The notes: a model not told the origin generated them from the sequence alone. DNA of 64,000 nucleotides from Ceratopteris richardii (GCA_020310875.1 CM035423.1:135121196-135185195), one strand, 5' to 3'. Shown: positions 13,301 to 25,500, numbered from the stretch's first letter. Translations and numbers: made by a program.

Positions 13301-14469
13301 AGGAGTTGTTGGCGCATGTGACAGTATTCCCTGTAGGGGCAGGCTCGAGTGAAGAGAAGAAACTGCACTGCGAGGTAATATGTTTGGTCGCCCCACTGTC
13401 AAAGTACCAAACATCTGAGTCCACTGCAGACATGCCACTGCTCATGAGAAGATGGGTCAAAACTGCAAACAATAGTAAACGCCCATTCTTCTTCCTGCAC
13501 AAGATTAGCAGACTCTGTTTTTGGTGTAGAGGCTTCTGTAACAACCATTCCAGCCTCCTTTTTCTTTGCCTCTTTTGCAACCAATTTTGGACAGTTCTTT
13601 ATGATATGATCATTCCCTTTACAGTACTTGCAAAACAATTTCTGCTTTTCTGATTTCTTCTCATCTTTATCCTGGTTCTTCGAATGTGTAGCATTTGCAA
13701 ATTTCTGCTTACTAGTAGAAGAACTCCATTTTCCTTTGCCCTTTTGACTAGCCAGGAAAGCTTGATCTGCAACACGCATAATGGACCTATTCTGCCTGGA
13801 CTGATCTTCCTGTAATAGAACAGAGACTAACTCCTCAAATGACAAGCATTTGGATTGCCTTTCATCATCAATCAAAGAGTAGAAGCAAAACTCTGATATG
13901 AATCAGGAAGACCATTCAGAACGGTCTGCACAAGTGAGCTATCTGGTATAACCTCATCAGCAGAAATCAACTGTTCCTTCAAGTCTTTGATCTTTGTTAG
14001 AAAATTGTCCATAGAATCACCTTCATTCATGTGCTCACTCTCCAACTGTTTTCGGAGGTAAGCAACACGAGCCTCATTCCTAGCATGTATCCCAAGCATC
14101 GTTTGCTGTTCTGCAAGAGCGAATGTGAGGAATAATAGCACGTTTGACAGACAAAGCTATCAATGCATGTGCTTGAGCATCTCTGCCATCCCAACGAATT
14201 TGCTCTACAGTAGGTGCAATAGAAACAATAGCACGAATAGGAATCTGCAAAATATCATCTTCGACACCATCTCCGTCAGCTTCAGCACCTGTATTTGCAG
14301 TACCTGTAGTCGCAGGTGTAACATGACCTCTTTCAACACCCTGCATAATGTTCCACAGTCCTTTTGCAACCAATACATGTCGCATCATATAAGCCCATAA
14401 TGGGTAGTTGGTACCATCCAACTTATCCTCAATAGCCAACATACGGAATACATCACTGCTTTCAGCCAT
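10380..14469 (-). pseudogene. Decayed gag-pol of family A copy 4
   Basis: Gag starts at 14469 (MAESSDVFRMLAIEDKLDG). The zinc knuckle CKYCKGNDHIIKNC lies near 13600-13640 and protease DSGATKHIT near 13385-13410. Integrase HHCC is present (LWHARFGHLNFA near 12960-13000), but the catalytic core is largely deleted at 12602. The RT box reads YVDE instead of YVDD (about 11395-11410), losing a catalytic aspartate. RNase H near 10500-10900 is frameshifted and carries stops. Not functional. Confidence 0.9.
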
Positions 14470-14823
14470 GATCGGTGACTAAATACTTTGATGCAGAAAA
14501 TTGACTGTATCTCAAAAAGTTGAACGGAACTGCCCAGACAAGTTCTGCTAAACTTGTAGCAGACTTCGAGATGCTTATACTGGCGAATCGAAACATGTAT
14601 ATACCTTTGGCACAAAAAGATTAAATAGCCTGCACAAGCGCTGCGATAGTGCGTCCGGAGGCCGAAACGAGCTCAGATCGCGATTTCGGCACCACAAAGC
14701 GAATCTTTTTTGATCTCTGAAACACCCTCAGTATGCTCACCAAATTTCGTGCGAATTTGAGACTGCAACCGGAGGAGTGTCAATGACGCCCTAGATGAAG
14801 CGGTGACCTGCTCTGATACCAAT

Positions 14824-15053
14824 TGTTGGAGTTAGGCATCTACGGAAGCACATGAATAGCACAAGGAAGAAGAAGAAGCTTGGAGCACAACACACAAGAT
14901 TGAATGTATTACTAGAGAATGCACAAAGATAAGTAGCCCATTAGGGCAATAGATGTATATACAAGCCGAGGGGAAAAAACCTCCTAAAGAGGGAAAAAAG
15001 TGCCCCGGCGGTCCTAGAGTGTTCACACATAACATTACATAAATATATCAACA
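14824..15053 (-). repeat. 5' LTR of family A copy 4
   Basis: 230 bp, TGTTGGAG to TCAACA on the plus strand, with the primer site (plus-strand GCTCTGATACCA) directly to its left. It differs from the partner LTR at several positions, so this insertion is older than copy 12. Confidence 0.92.
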
Positions 15054-15058
15054 GTTTC

Positions 15059-16431
15059 CTATGACTGCAAAAATCTGAAATGGTGTCCTCTTTGCCCATA
15101 CTTGAGGCACCCGATAAATATGTATGTGAAGGCTGTATTTTGGGCAAAATGCAGCTTTCTTCCTTTCCAAAAGATGGTTCAGTTCGGGCTACTCAGAAAT
15201 TGCAGCTTGTACATAGTGATCTCTATGGTCCTATGCAGACACCTTCTTTTGGGAACTATCTTTACTTCGTGACTTTCATTGATGATTTTTCGAGGCATGC
15301 ACGGGTATATCCGTTGAAGGCAAAGTCTGAAGTGTTTATGTGCTTCAAACAGTTTCTGGTTTTAGCTGAAAATCTGTCAACATGTAAAATGGGCACCCTC
15401 CATTCTAATCGAGGGGGGGAATATATGTCGTTTGAATTTAATGCATTTCTCGCTGAACATGGGATAAAACATTAGTGTATAGTGTCATATACACCTCAAT
15501 AGAATGGAGTTGCTGAACGAAAGAACAAGTCACTCATGGAGATGGCGAGGTGTATGGTCAAGAGTCAGGCTTTACCACATAGTTTCTGGCTTGAGGTTGT
15601 TATGTGTGCAGCATATGTACCTATTCCCACTAAAGCGCTGTAGTCTGTCACTCCATATGAGGCTTGGCATGGTCTCAAGCCATCTATTGCTCATTTGCGT
15701 GTTTTTGGTTGTCTGGCATATGCATTAGTGTTTGGACAACATCACAGAAAATTGGATGATAAAGCAGTAAAATCTATTTTTGTTGGGTACAATTTTGAAA
15801 GTAAAGGCTATCATTTGTATCATCCACAGACTAAACGCATTCTGGTTAGGTGTGATGTTGTTTTTGTGGAAGATGCTATTCCACCATTGCTTTCATGTAC
15901 TAAGGAGACATATGTTAGCTCCAAAGACATGTATGATACTTTGTTGCCCCTTTTTACACGTGGACAGTCTAGTGTTTATCCTAATGAGGCAACTTCTCAG
16001 CCTTTGTAGGTTTCATGTGATGATGCGGATCATTCCATTTCTTATGCAGATTTACATGATGCACTTGTTGATGAGAGAGTTGATATTAAGCATGCAAAAA
16101 CTATGCCAAAATGGCTAGTGCGGACCTTGCGTGATAGAAAATTAGATGCACCTCTATCATATCGTGCTCGATCAGGCTCTCATTGTGCCTCTTTTACATC
16201 AGATTGCTATAATATGTTTGCCTCTAGTCTCTCTGATGAGGCTGAACCTGTTTCGTTTGATGAAACACAAAATTCTGAACATTGGATGGCTGCAATGCAA
16301 TCTGAATATGATGCTATCATGAAAAATGGTACCTGGTATTTATGTGACTTGCCTCCTGGCAAGAAGGCCATTGACACCAAGTGGGTATATAAGCTAAAGC
16401 GTAAACCTGATGGAACAGTTGACATGTATAC
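15059..16431 (+). pseudogene. Family A copy 3 integrase-RT remnant
   Basis: Continuation of copy 3 after the nested element. The integrase zinc-binding cysteines (CEGCILGK) lie near 15127-15150. The second catalytic Asp is replaced by Asn (AAT at 15407-15409, SNRGGEY). Stops follow near 15475 and 15500. The linker and RT N-terminus (16103-16431, MPKWLVRTLRD to TKWVYKLKRKPDG) end in sequence unrelated to family A. Confidence 0.88.
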
Positions 16432-16442
16432 TTAAAAAAAAG

Positions 16443-17038
16443 TGAGTTTCTCTAGTTCTATTTGAATCCGTGATTTTGATGCATACATGTTTTCATGCTA
16501 AGTTTGGATATGTCTTTACATTGCTTTTCTTCTATTTTTGGACAAGTATTGCTGAATAAAGCAGTTGACTACTACAAACATGCTTTTTTGTGAAATTTTT
16601 GCATGCAACATAGGGAGATATGATTTTTTCTATAATTGGTGGATGAAGAACTTCCTTAGGGATGACAAAATCTGTTTTGAAAGAGATTTGCAGTGTCAAG
16701 CATGAAGAGGCCGAAAATTTGAGAATAACCTTGTGATTTAGGGTGAGAGTGAGAGCGAGAGTGAGAATGTGATTGAGAGTGCAAGTGCGAATGAGATTAT
16801 GATAGCTTGGTCATGGTTCGGAGTTGAGGCCTCCTCAGGAAGCTATTTTCCAAAGCTATTGTATCGATTGACTCGAATCTATAATACCAAAACTTTTCTT
16901 TCTCTGAGTTATATCTTGTCTACTCTTCCGCATCAGATTTTCTCTTTCTTCTGCAAGTTTTGTTTTTCCCTCTTCTACTATTCTTGAGTGATCAGAAGCT
17001 TGTGATTGGGGATAGCTTGTGATTGAGGAAGCACTACA
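16443..17038 (+). repeat. Gypsy 5' LTR
   Basis: 596 bp, TGAGTTTCTC to GCACTACA, immediately followed by the primer-binding site. Its first roughly 480 bp reappear at 20755-21210. It contains a short GAGAGTGAGAGCGAGAGTGAGA tract of imperfect repeats near 16745-16770. Confidence 0.88.
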
Positions 17039-17069
17039 AGTGGTATCAGAGCATTATTGATCCTCGACA

Positions 17070-18259
17070 ATGATGGAAGGCTTGACCCAAAACATTCATG
17101 AGCAAGAGGAGCTTATTCATAAGATTCTTGGAGAATTACTAAAAGAGAGAGGTGGAAAGAAACCAAAAGGCACAACAAATTTGTTCATGGATCTCAATGA
17201 TGAAATGGATGAAGGTGCAAGAACATCTAGTGTGCCTACAAGAAGACGAAAATGCAATTATGAAGATGTGGAGGCGGGTGAGTTTGCTCTCAAACAAGTC
17301 TTCAAGAAGGCAAATTTGAATGATTTTGATGGTGAGAAGAAGAGCGATAAAGATTTGAAGGCATGGATTGAAGAGCTAAAGGATTTCTTTGACCTTTGAC
17401 AATTCAATGAAGAGTCCAAGGCAAAGGTTGGAGTCCTACACATGCATGGCATTGCAAAGTTATGGTGGAAGTCCTATATGTAGACCCAAACATGTTATGA
17501 TCTGGTTCCATGGAAGGAATTTAGAGAGCAAGCAAAAAAATGTTACTGTTCTCCACACTACCATATGGAGAAGAAGATGGAGTTCTACAATTTTCGACAA
17601 CACTAGAGTGACAAGCATAGATTGTTTGTTGAGGAATACAAGGAAAAGTTTTTATGCCTTCACAAATATGCATTGGAGGTTAGTGGTGATGCTCTAAAGA
17701 ACAAGTTTATTGAAGGCCTTTGTGAGGAACTTCATTATCAAGTGAAGGGATCTAGATGTGTTAATTTCCTTGATGGTGTTGTGATGGCAGAGAATTTTGA
17801 GAAGATGGAGAAGTTTAATATGCTCAAGGTGAATAGAACTAGATTCATTATGGCAAGACATAGGCCACAGATACCTGCCACAACAAACATGAACAATTCA
17901 AATAAGAATTCTTCTTCTAATAATCAAGGTAAGACTCCTATTCACATGGAAATCAAAGAAGGCATCAAACCATCCATTGGCAGGCAGACCTTGATTTTAT
18001 TGAGGGGGAAAAATGACTCGATTTGTGTTTCCATTCAAGGGAGCAAGGGCATTGGACATATGAATGCCCGAACAAGGGATTTTTTTGGCCTCCACAATCG
18101 AAGGTGATAAACATCATTGAGGAAGGTGTAACAACGAAGAAAGTAGATGATGGAGGTGAGTGCCCTTACTCTACTTTATGTTGCATGGTGGCTAGTTTTT
18201 TCTCCAAGCACGTCTGTATTTACAATTTTGGATATGATTTCTATGCATCAGATTTTTGA
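17070..18259 (+). pseudogene. Gypsy gag remnant
   Basis: Gag begins at 17070, 18 bp after the primer site (MMEGLTQNIHEQEELIHKIL). It contains the expected retrotransposon gag core in three pieces separated by frameshifts (17070-17399, 17389-17697, 17622-18107). The zinc knuckle near 18020-18070 reads CFHSREQGHWTYEC, with the second Cys replaced by Ser. The RNA-binding knuckle is therefore probably broken. Confidence 0.82.
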
Positions 18260-18388
18260 TCGATTTGAATAGTACGCATTGGTTTCTATCTTCCAAATTG
18301 GTATAGAATTTATGTATACCCCTAAATATGTAGATAACAAGACCTGTGGAGATGGCCAATGGATGACCACACTATATGAAAGGATACA

Positions 18389-19990
18389 TTGATAACCTTG
18401 CATTTACTTTTTCTTATAGGTGTTTTTTTGGGGATTTTCCATATGATTGAAATGAAACAGAGTGATGTAATTTTACGTATGGACTCGTTAGTTACAAATT
18501 TTTCAACAATTGATTGCGAACAAAGAACAATCATTTTGAAGTTAGATGGTAAATCTATCCACATTCTAGGTGATGCACATAATCCTATGCCTATTCTCAT
18601 TTCTGCTATGCAATTGATTAGAGGTATGTGTGATGGCTGTAGAACATTTGTAATGCATGTGAACAATCTGCATGAGGAAGATAATGATGATTTTTTTTCA
18701 AATTATGTAGAAAATATTTTGAAACAATATGTAGATGTATTTCCAGAAGGCTTGCTTGGTATACCTCCACCTAGAAAAATTGACCATGCCATTGACCTAT
18801 ACCTAGCAAGTGAACCATGTTCTAGAGCACCCTATAGATTTAACATAGATGAATTAAAGTATCTTAAGAATGAATTAGATTATCTTTTCAAGAAAGGCTT
18901 GATAAGACCGAGTGTTTCACCTTGGGGAACACCTATTTTATTTCAGAAGAAGAAAGACGGTTCTTATGGATTATGTATTGACTATAGGGGGTTGAATAAA
19001 AGAACAATTAAAAATAAGTACCCACTCCTTAATATAGATGACTTATTAGGTCAACTAAGTGGAGCGACTATATTCACTAAGTTTGACTCAAGATCTAGAT
19101 ATCACCAAATAAGGATCAAAATAGTAGACATACCCAATATAGTTTTTTGAACACATTATAGCCACTATGAGTTTATGGTTTTACCTTTTGAATTGAGAAA
19201 TGTGCCTTCCACATTCATGTGCTTGATGAACAATATTTTTCATGATTACCCAGATGATTTCATCTTAGTATTTCTTAATGATATATTTGTATACTCTAAA
19301 GATGATGATGAGCATGTTGTACATCTCAAGAAGACTTTGCAAACTCTTAGAGAGCACAAATTGTATGTAAAGAAGAAAAAATGTTTCTTTGCTAAGGACA
19401 AACTTTTGTATCTAGGAAGAGTCATTTCTAAAGAGGGAATTCATATAGATCAGGATAAAGTGAAAACAATAGTTGATTGGACCGTTCCTAAAATTGTAAG
19501 GGATGTTATCAATTTTTTAGGATTGGCACAATATGAAAGAGCATATAAAGGATTTCTCTATTCCCCTCACATAATTGAATAAAAAGAATATAGGATTTGT
19601 GTGGAGTGATGCCTGTCAAAAATCATTTGAATCGTTGAAACAAAAAGTCATGAAAATTGTGTTTTGAAAATACTAGAGATGGGAAAACCTTTTATGGTTG
19701 CATGTGATGCAAATGGTAGTTAGATAGGATGTTTTCTTTCACAGGATGGTGGGGTGGTTGCATATGAATCCAAAAAATTAAGAAAACACGAACCTAGTTA
19801 TCCTAATGATCTAGAAATGCTTGTTGTTGTACACGCATTTAAGCATTGGAGGCATCTACTGTTAGGGATTAAGTTTGAATTGAAAACAGATCATCAGAGT
19901 CTAAAATACATTTTCACACAACCATTGCTTAACAATAAGTAAAATCATTGGCATGAATTATTAAGCAAGTATGATTATTCAATCACCTAT
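18389..19990 (+). pseudogene. Gypsy reverse transcriptase-RNase H remnant
   Basis: RT is clear: the entry motif ([21 protein letters not shown]) lies near 18735-18800, [21 protein letters not shown] near 18925-18980, and the active-site box near 19265-19300 reads VFLNDIFVYS where the family has VYLDDI. The first aspartate of the pair is thus lost. A stop interrupts at 19148 and a frameshift lies after 19580. RNase H (YESKKLRKHEPSYP, FELKTDHQSLKYIF) spans about 19680-19942. A protease motif is not recognisable upstream. Confidence 0.87.
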
Positions 19991-20009
19991 GTTAAAATGA
20001 AGCATTCTG

Positions 20010-20736
20010 CTTCTGGCCATGTATGATGCGGGATATTAGAAAATATGTTAGTGAATGTTTAAAGTGCCAACATGTGAAATCTGAGTTTAAGAGAATTTAT
20101 GGAATGCTTCCACCTTTGGATATTCCAAATCAAAAGTGGGAGTCTATCTCTATGGACTTTATCACTAAATTACCTACGATGAGAAGTAAACATGATACCA
20201 TATTTGTGGTAGTTTTTCGACTTACCAAGATGACACATTTCTTTCCTATGAAAAAGACGGATACTACCTTGAATGTTCCAAGACTATTTGTAAAAGATTT
20301 TTTTTGACTGCATGAAATGCCTAAACTCATAATTTTTGATAGAGACTCTAGATTAACATCAAAGATTTGGAGAGTAGTATTCGAATCGGTTGGAACTCAA
20401 CTTTGTATGAGTACATCTTTCCATCCACAAACTGATGGGGAAACAAAGAGGGTTAATCGAGTACTTGAAGATATGTTGCGTATGTCTATGGATGAAAAGC
20501 AAGATAAATGGAGTGAATATTTTTCATTATTCAAGTTTGCATACAATAGTGCATGGCATGCATATATGAAAATGACTCAGTTTGAGGCTATGTATGGTTA
20601 TAATTTTTCTAATCCACCTTCATTTTCTGTTTTCCCAAATAAAGTGGAAGTATCTAAAGAAATTATTGAGAAGATGGATAGAGGACCTGGAAAGTTTAAA
20701 CAACACATACAAAAAGCTCAAAAAAGCAATTTTTAG
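20010..20736 (+). pseudogene. Gypsy integrase remnant
   Basis: The HHCC cysteines (CLKCQH) lie near 20055. The three catalytic positions are visible as MDFITKLP (about 20155), FDRDSRL (about 20335) and the glutamate in DGETKRVNR (about 20440). One in-frame stop at 20305-20307 separates the first Asp from the second. The tail ends shortly after FSNPPSFSV, without a chromodomain. The same integrase type is found at 7390-8012. Confidence 0.87.
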
Positions 20737-20754
20737 GTACTAAAAAACAAAAAG

Positions 20755-21210
20755 TGGGCTTCTCTATTTCTATTCGAATCCGTGATTTTGATGCATATGT
20801 GTTGCCATGCACACTTACGGATGTCTTTAGATATGTCTTTTTGTTTCTTTTCTTACATTTTTTGATAGGTACTACTAAAGAAAGCACTTGAATACTACAA
20901 ACGAATGCTTTTGTAAAGTTTTGCATGCAACACGAGGAGAGCCGACTTTTTCTATATTTGGTGGATTCACACACTTCCTTGGGGATGATGAACTCTATTT
21001 TGAAAGAGATTTGTTGAGAATTACACTGTGATTGAGAGTGAGAGTGTGATTGAGAGTGCAAGTGTGAATGAGATTGTGATAGCTCGGGGGTGGTCAAGAG
21101 TTCAAGGCTTCGTGAGGAAGCTATTTTCCAAAGATATTGTATCGATTGATTCAAATCTATAATACCAAAACTTCTCTTTCCCTGAGTTATATCTTGTCTA
21201 CTATTCCATG
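20755..21210 (+). repeat. Gypsy 3' LTR, truncated
   Basis: Begins TGGGCTTCTCTATTTC and parallels 16443-16930, including the shared CGTGATTTTGATGCAT and GTTATATCTTGTCTACT segments. It breaks off near 21210, where fragments of another gypsy lineage begin. Confidence 0.85.
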
Positions 21211-21695
21211 TCAAAACGGGCTCTTGGTTTCACTGAATCCATCAACCCAATTGGTTAATCTAGGAATAAAAGGTACATATTAATGGCCACATGTTATTTT
21301 ACTAAATGGGTAGAGGCAAAAACCACATCATATTGCACATCATCAATACACAAAAAATTAATGCATAAACATATTTTTTCAAGGTTTGGGTGCCCTCTAC
21401 AAATTATCAATGATAGAGGGATAGGCAGAGAGCTCTAATAAAGTTTTGATTAGCTTACTACACAAGCTTTCATCAAATCACTAGACTAAATGAACAAGAA
21501 CTATGATTGGAGCTACTTGGGCATACCAAACTACAAAGAAGGGTACTATAGTTGAAACCCCTTTTTTTAACTTATGGCAAAGCAATTCTTGCTCCTTTTG
21601 AGTTCATAATCTAGGATGATATGAAAGAAAAATTTGTTGATCACATTGATTCTCAAGTTGATTAGTTGTTTTGGAAGAATATAGAACATATAATC
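21211..21695 (+). pseudogene. Gypsy integrase fragment, second lineage
   Basis: Decayed integrase core: YFTKWVEAK near 21295, HIFSRFGCPLQIINDRG near 21370-21420, then AYQTTKKGT-like sequence near 21520. This is the wording of plant gypsy integrases of a lineage different from the upstream element. It has no LTR or other domains here. Confidence 0.78.
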
Positions 21696-21780
21696 TTTGG
21701 TTTTATTATATCTAGTTCCACCTATGCCAACCAAACATGTTTGGTTTTATTATCTCTAGTTCCACCTCTGCCAACCAAAC
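21696..21780. repeat. 44-bp period tandem duplication
   Basis: Two copies of a 41-bp segment that starts TTTGGTTTTATTAT and ends CCAACCAAAC (21696-21736 and 21740-21780), differing at two or three positions. It lies at the edge of the gypsy fragment. Confidence 0.8.
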
Positions 21781-22039
21781 TGGTACTCGTACGAAAGTGG
21801 TCATAAGGAGCTTGTCATTTGAAGATATTTTGGCATATTTTGTCATCCATTCCAACATTTCTCCCTCTCCTCAAAGTGCTATTCAAATTGCACATTTGTC
21901 TAGAAACATATTGCCTCAGGTTAACATTTCTGGAGTGAAACCTTACTACACTTTATCCTTAGGGATAATCGACCAATCAATTGGAAGAAAGCTCTTCTTG
22001 GGGACACTGTTGGATACCAGACTGCCCTTTGGAATGTGA
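21737..22039 (+). CDS. Unrecognised 100-residue open frame
   Basis: An open frame that I cannot assign. It contains SLSFEDILAYFVIHSN and LSLGIIDQSIGRKLFLGT, which read like ordinary protein rather than noise, but there is no family motif, no upstream promoter signal and no intact continuation. It lies between gypsy debris and the PPR gene. It may be an exon fragment, a piece of an unrecognised transposon frame, or chance. Confidence 0.22.
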   Translation: MFGFIISSSTSANQTGTRTKVVIRSLSFEDILAYFVIHSNISPSPQSAIQIAHLSRNILPQVNISGVKPYYTLSLGIIDQSIGRKLFLGTLLDTRLPFGM

Positions 22040-22597
22040 CCAGAGATGAGATCCTCTAGAAGATCTTAAAACAAAGAGATCCTTTGGAAACTTCAAAAAC
22101 AAAGATGAATTTTTGTTGGTGATTCTCCCAAGGAGTGGTCTATTGACAAGCCACTAGATTATCCATGTAAAAGAATTAAAAATCATAAGAGCAATCCCTC
22201 GTTTAGACATATACAACACAAGAATTGTTTTGTTATTAAGACACTAAACCTAAAAACAAATGGTAATACTCGTATGCCTAATGTTTTTATAATTTAAAGT
22301 TAGTCAAAATAAGAACTCTACCCTTTTCGTTGCTTCAAAGTTCCAAAGTTCTTATCCGTCGCTCCTAAAAACAATCCATGGAGATGACAATACATTGAGA
22401 TGGACAGTAGACTAATCTGAAGGTTATGATGACTATATGAGTGAAAGGGGTTCCTGTATCAGGCTGAACAAAGGATTGACAGTTGAAGTAATAAAAGGAA
22501 CGATTTCCAACCAGGCAACTCCTCGTAAGCGCCATGAACGTGCACTGGGAGTGCCTGACTGTGAATCCTGCTGATCGCATGGGGGCCGAACAACGTA
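22040..22597 (+). promoter_or_regulatory. Upstream region of the PPR gene
   Basis: Lies between retroelement debris and the PPR start. An in-frame TGA at 22562 with no ATG before 22598 fixes the start. An out-of-frame ATG at 22534 opens a 141-codon frame overlapping the gene start, so if the transcript begins upstream of it, it would act as an upstream ORF. No clear TATA box was found. Confidence 0.35.
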
Positions 22598-25500
22598 ATG
22601 CCTGCTGGTCTTCTTCAAGTAGTCAGGAGTGTCGGACGTCGAAGTCTAAGAACGTATGCGAATTTGGAAGCTTTGCCACACAGGAACACGGATGTTTCTT
22701 GCATTCGCAACAACAGCACAAACTTCAATGCCATCTTTACTGTCGAATCCTTATGCAAGGAGGGGCGGGTGGAAGATGCATTGACTCATCTTCATTACGA
22801 TGCCACGCCGCTATCTTTGGATGGGTATATTCCCATCTTAAAAGCTTGCAACATCAGAAGGTCTTTGCCGGTTACTCTGCATCTTTACACACATCTTACA
22901 TCAGATGTATGTGGGTTCTTCGGTGTGTTGGGCGATTATGTAGTTGTGGCTCTAGCTAAAAGTGGCGCTATAGAGGATGCATACTACACAGCTTGTTTAC
23001 TGCCTACTCGCACGGTCTTCTCTTGGACTGCCATGATCTCTGCCTGTGTGGAGCGTGGTTGTGCGCACGATGCACTGAAATTACACGGTATGATGAAAGA
23101 AGATGGAGTGGAGCCAAATGAGTACACATATGCCAGTCTTCTTAAAGCTTGTGGTGTTCTTCAAGACCTGCAGACTGGTAAGCAACTGCATGAAGATGCC
23201 CGCAAGAAGGGGTTCACGTCAGTTTATTTTGTAGGAAACACCCTTGTGAGCATGTATACTAAGTGTGGTGCCATTTCAGATGCAGTGGATGCGTTTGTCT
23301 CATTGCCTGAGAGTGGTGTTGTTGCATGGAATGCTATGCTCTCAGCATTCATTGAACAGGGTCATGCGCATAATGCTTTGAAGCTATATAGGACTATGCG
23401 AGAGCTTAAAGTTGTCCCTAATGAGCTAAGCCTGGTGTCTGCTCTGCAGGCTTGTGGCATCCTCATTGAGAAGGGGGAAGGTTCAGCTCCAGAGTTCAGT
23501 ATGTTAAAAGTAGATTGCCACAGGATTGTGCAGGCTCTTCATTCAGATGCCCGGAAAATGTGCTTTTTGTCTAATGCCTATGTTGGCACTACACTTGTTT
23601 GTATTTATGGAAAAATTGGTACCATTGAAGAAGCAGAGAATGTTTTTGTGACAATGCCTCAGTGCAACAGGGTGTCATATAATGCAATGCTTCTAGCTTA
23701 TATTGAGCAGGGTAGAGGAGAAGAAGCTCTGCAGTTCTATCAACACATGCAGAAAGAGAGAATAGATCCAGATCAGCACACATTTGCTACAGTGTTGAAA
23801 GCCTGTTACATGGTTGCAGATGAGGAGGTATGGTATGGTATGGATGGACCACATATGAAACATGTTTTAGAGATTGCAAAAGCTGTCTATAATGATGCTC
23901 AACAAACAGGTTTTGCATTGGATTCATACATTGGCACTTCTTTCCTCTCAGTCTGCGGTAAATGCGGGGCTATTTCTGAAGCTGAAAAAGTTTTCGGTTC
24001 TTTTTCACACAGAAACGTTGTTACATGGACTGCCATGCTCTCAGCATATCTCGCTGATGGCCAGGCAAAGAAATCCTTAAAATTGTACAAGCAAATGGTT
24101 GATGATGGGGTGAATCCAGATCAACAGGCATTTGTACTTGCTATTCGAGCGTGTCCAGCTCTTCCTGAAAAAAATACCATTATGACTGGAGATGATCACT
24201 GGATTGCAGTCGCTTCTCTTGAAATTGGCAAGGGTCTGCATGCTGATGCACAAAGGAAAGGTCTTGCATCTGATGCTTTTGTTGTTAGCTCCTTGGTGAA
24301 TATGTATGGTAAGGTTGGTAGTATGTTGGAAGCAGAATGTGTATTCTGCAGGTTTTTTCAACATAGTGTTGTTGCTTGGACAGCAATGCTCTCTGCATAT
24401 GTTGAGCAGTGCCAGGGCATAAAAGCTTTGCAGCTCTATAGTCATATGCAAGAGCATGGGGTGATTCCTGACCAGAAAGCCTTCCTTGCAGCTGCTCAGG
24501 CATGTGGTTCACTTATAGAAAATGACATAGGTGTTGTGAAATCATCGGCTCTTGAAATAACACGTGCATTGCATGAGGATGTTTGGAAAAATGGTTATGC
24601 ATCTGATCCCTTTATTGCAAGTAGCCTTCTGGTTGCATATGGTAAGTGTGGTTCAATTACTGAGGCAGAGAATGTATTTTGTGGGTCAGTGATACAGAAT
24701 ATTGTATCGTGGAGTGCAATGGCATCATCTTTTGTTCAGCAAGGTGATGGAGTGAGAGCATTGCAGTTATATAGGCATATGCAAGAAAAGCAACTGACCC
24801 CTGATCCATTGATGGTTTCTATTTGTATTCAGGCATGCAGAGCACTCACGCAAAAGATGCTTGGAGAAGGAAGTTTAATGCCAATGGAAATTGGGCGAGC
24901 CCTGCATGCTGATGCATGCAGGCAGGGACTTACAACAAATATTGAAGTGAATAAAGCTCTTATGAGCCTCTATGGTGAATGTGGTGCTATTGAGGAAGCA
25001 GAGAACATGTTTCTTGGTTTGCCTAAAGGTGACAGGACATTTTGGGATGCTATGCTCTCTGTCTATGTTGGGAATGGCCATGGAGAGAAAGCTCTTTTAC
25101 TGTTCAGGCAGATGCAAGAGGAGGGCGTTGATCCTGGCTCAGTAAGCTTTGTGCTTGCTCTCCAGGCTTGTGGGATACTACATAAAAATGTAGAGGTGAG
25201 GGGATGGTCAAGCAAAACTTTCTTGTCGGAGATGCTGCAAGCTCTTCACACTGATGCAAATATGAAGGGCATTACATCTGATATGCTTGCCAGTAACACT
25301 CTCTTGCATATGTATGGGAAACTTGGAACAATTGTTGAAGCAGAGGAAGTGTTTGATACTTTGCCAAATTGTAGCATCTCATCATGGAATGCAATGTTTT
25401 CTGCCTATGTTAACCAGGGTTTAGAAGTGAAGGCTTTGGAATTATTCAAAAAGATGCAATTTCAGGAAGTAGGACTTGATGACATCACTGTCATTTGTAT

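Larger units (their letters stand above)
10138..15053 (-). mobile_element. Copia family A, copy 4, nested in copy 3
   Basis: A structurally complete minus-strand element of 4916 bp with both LTRs, primer site at 14808-14819 and polypurine tract at 10369-10378. Flanking 5-mers are GTTTG (10133-10137) and GTTTC (15054-15058), a target duplication with one mismatch. It interrupts copy 3 within GAG-pre-integrase/integrase sequence. Internally it has lost roughly 235 bp of integrase core at the junction near 12602 and about 21 bp of gag near 14085. Confidence 0.94.
8013..16431 (+). mobile_element. Copia family A, copy 3, split by copy 4
   Basis: A plus-strand family A element in two parts, 8013-10137 and 15054-16431, separated by the nested copy 4. 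The halves join in register: the last bases of the left part (GCTAGTTT) continue at 15054 into the sequence leading to the integrase. It has a 5' LTR and primer site but lacks the end of RT, RNase H and the 3' LTR. It stops at 16431 against a gypsy LTR. Confidence 0.92.
16443..21210 (+). mobile_element. Ty3/gypsy element with both LTRs
   Basis: A plus-strand gypsy element in the order LTR, gag, RT, RNase H, integrase, truncated LTR. The primer site TGGTATCAGAGC is at 17041-17052, two bases after the 5' LTR. An A-rich tract before the 3' LTR (about 20741-20753) serves as polypurine tract. No chromodomain is recognisable after the integrase. A similar A-rich tract also precedes the 5' LTR (16434-16441), so this LTR may also be the 3' LTR of the interrupted gypsy copy at 7390-8012. 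Confidence 0.9.

Noticed and set aside
16740..16790. GAGAGTGAGA repeats as an independent microsatellite
   Set aside because: Part of the gypsy LTR; a related tract occurs in the partner LTR near 21035-21075.
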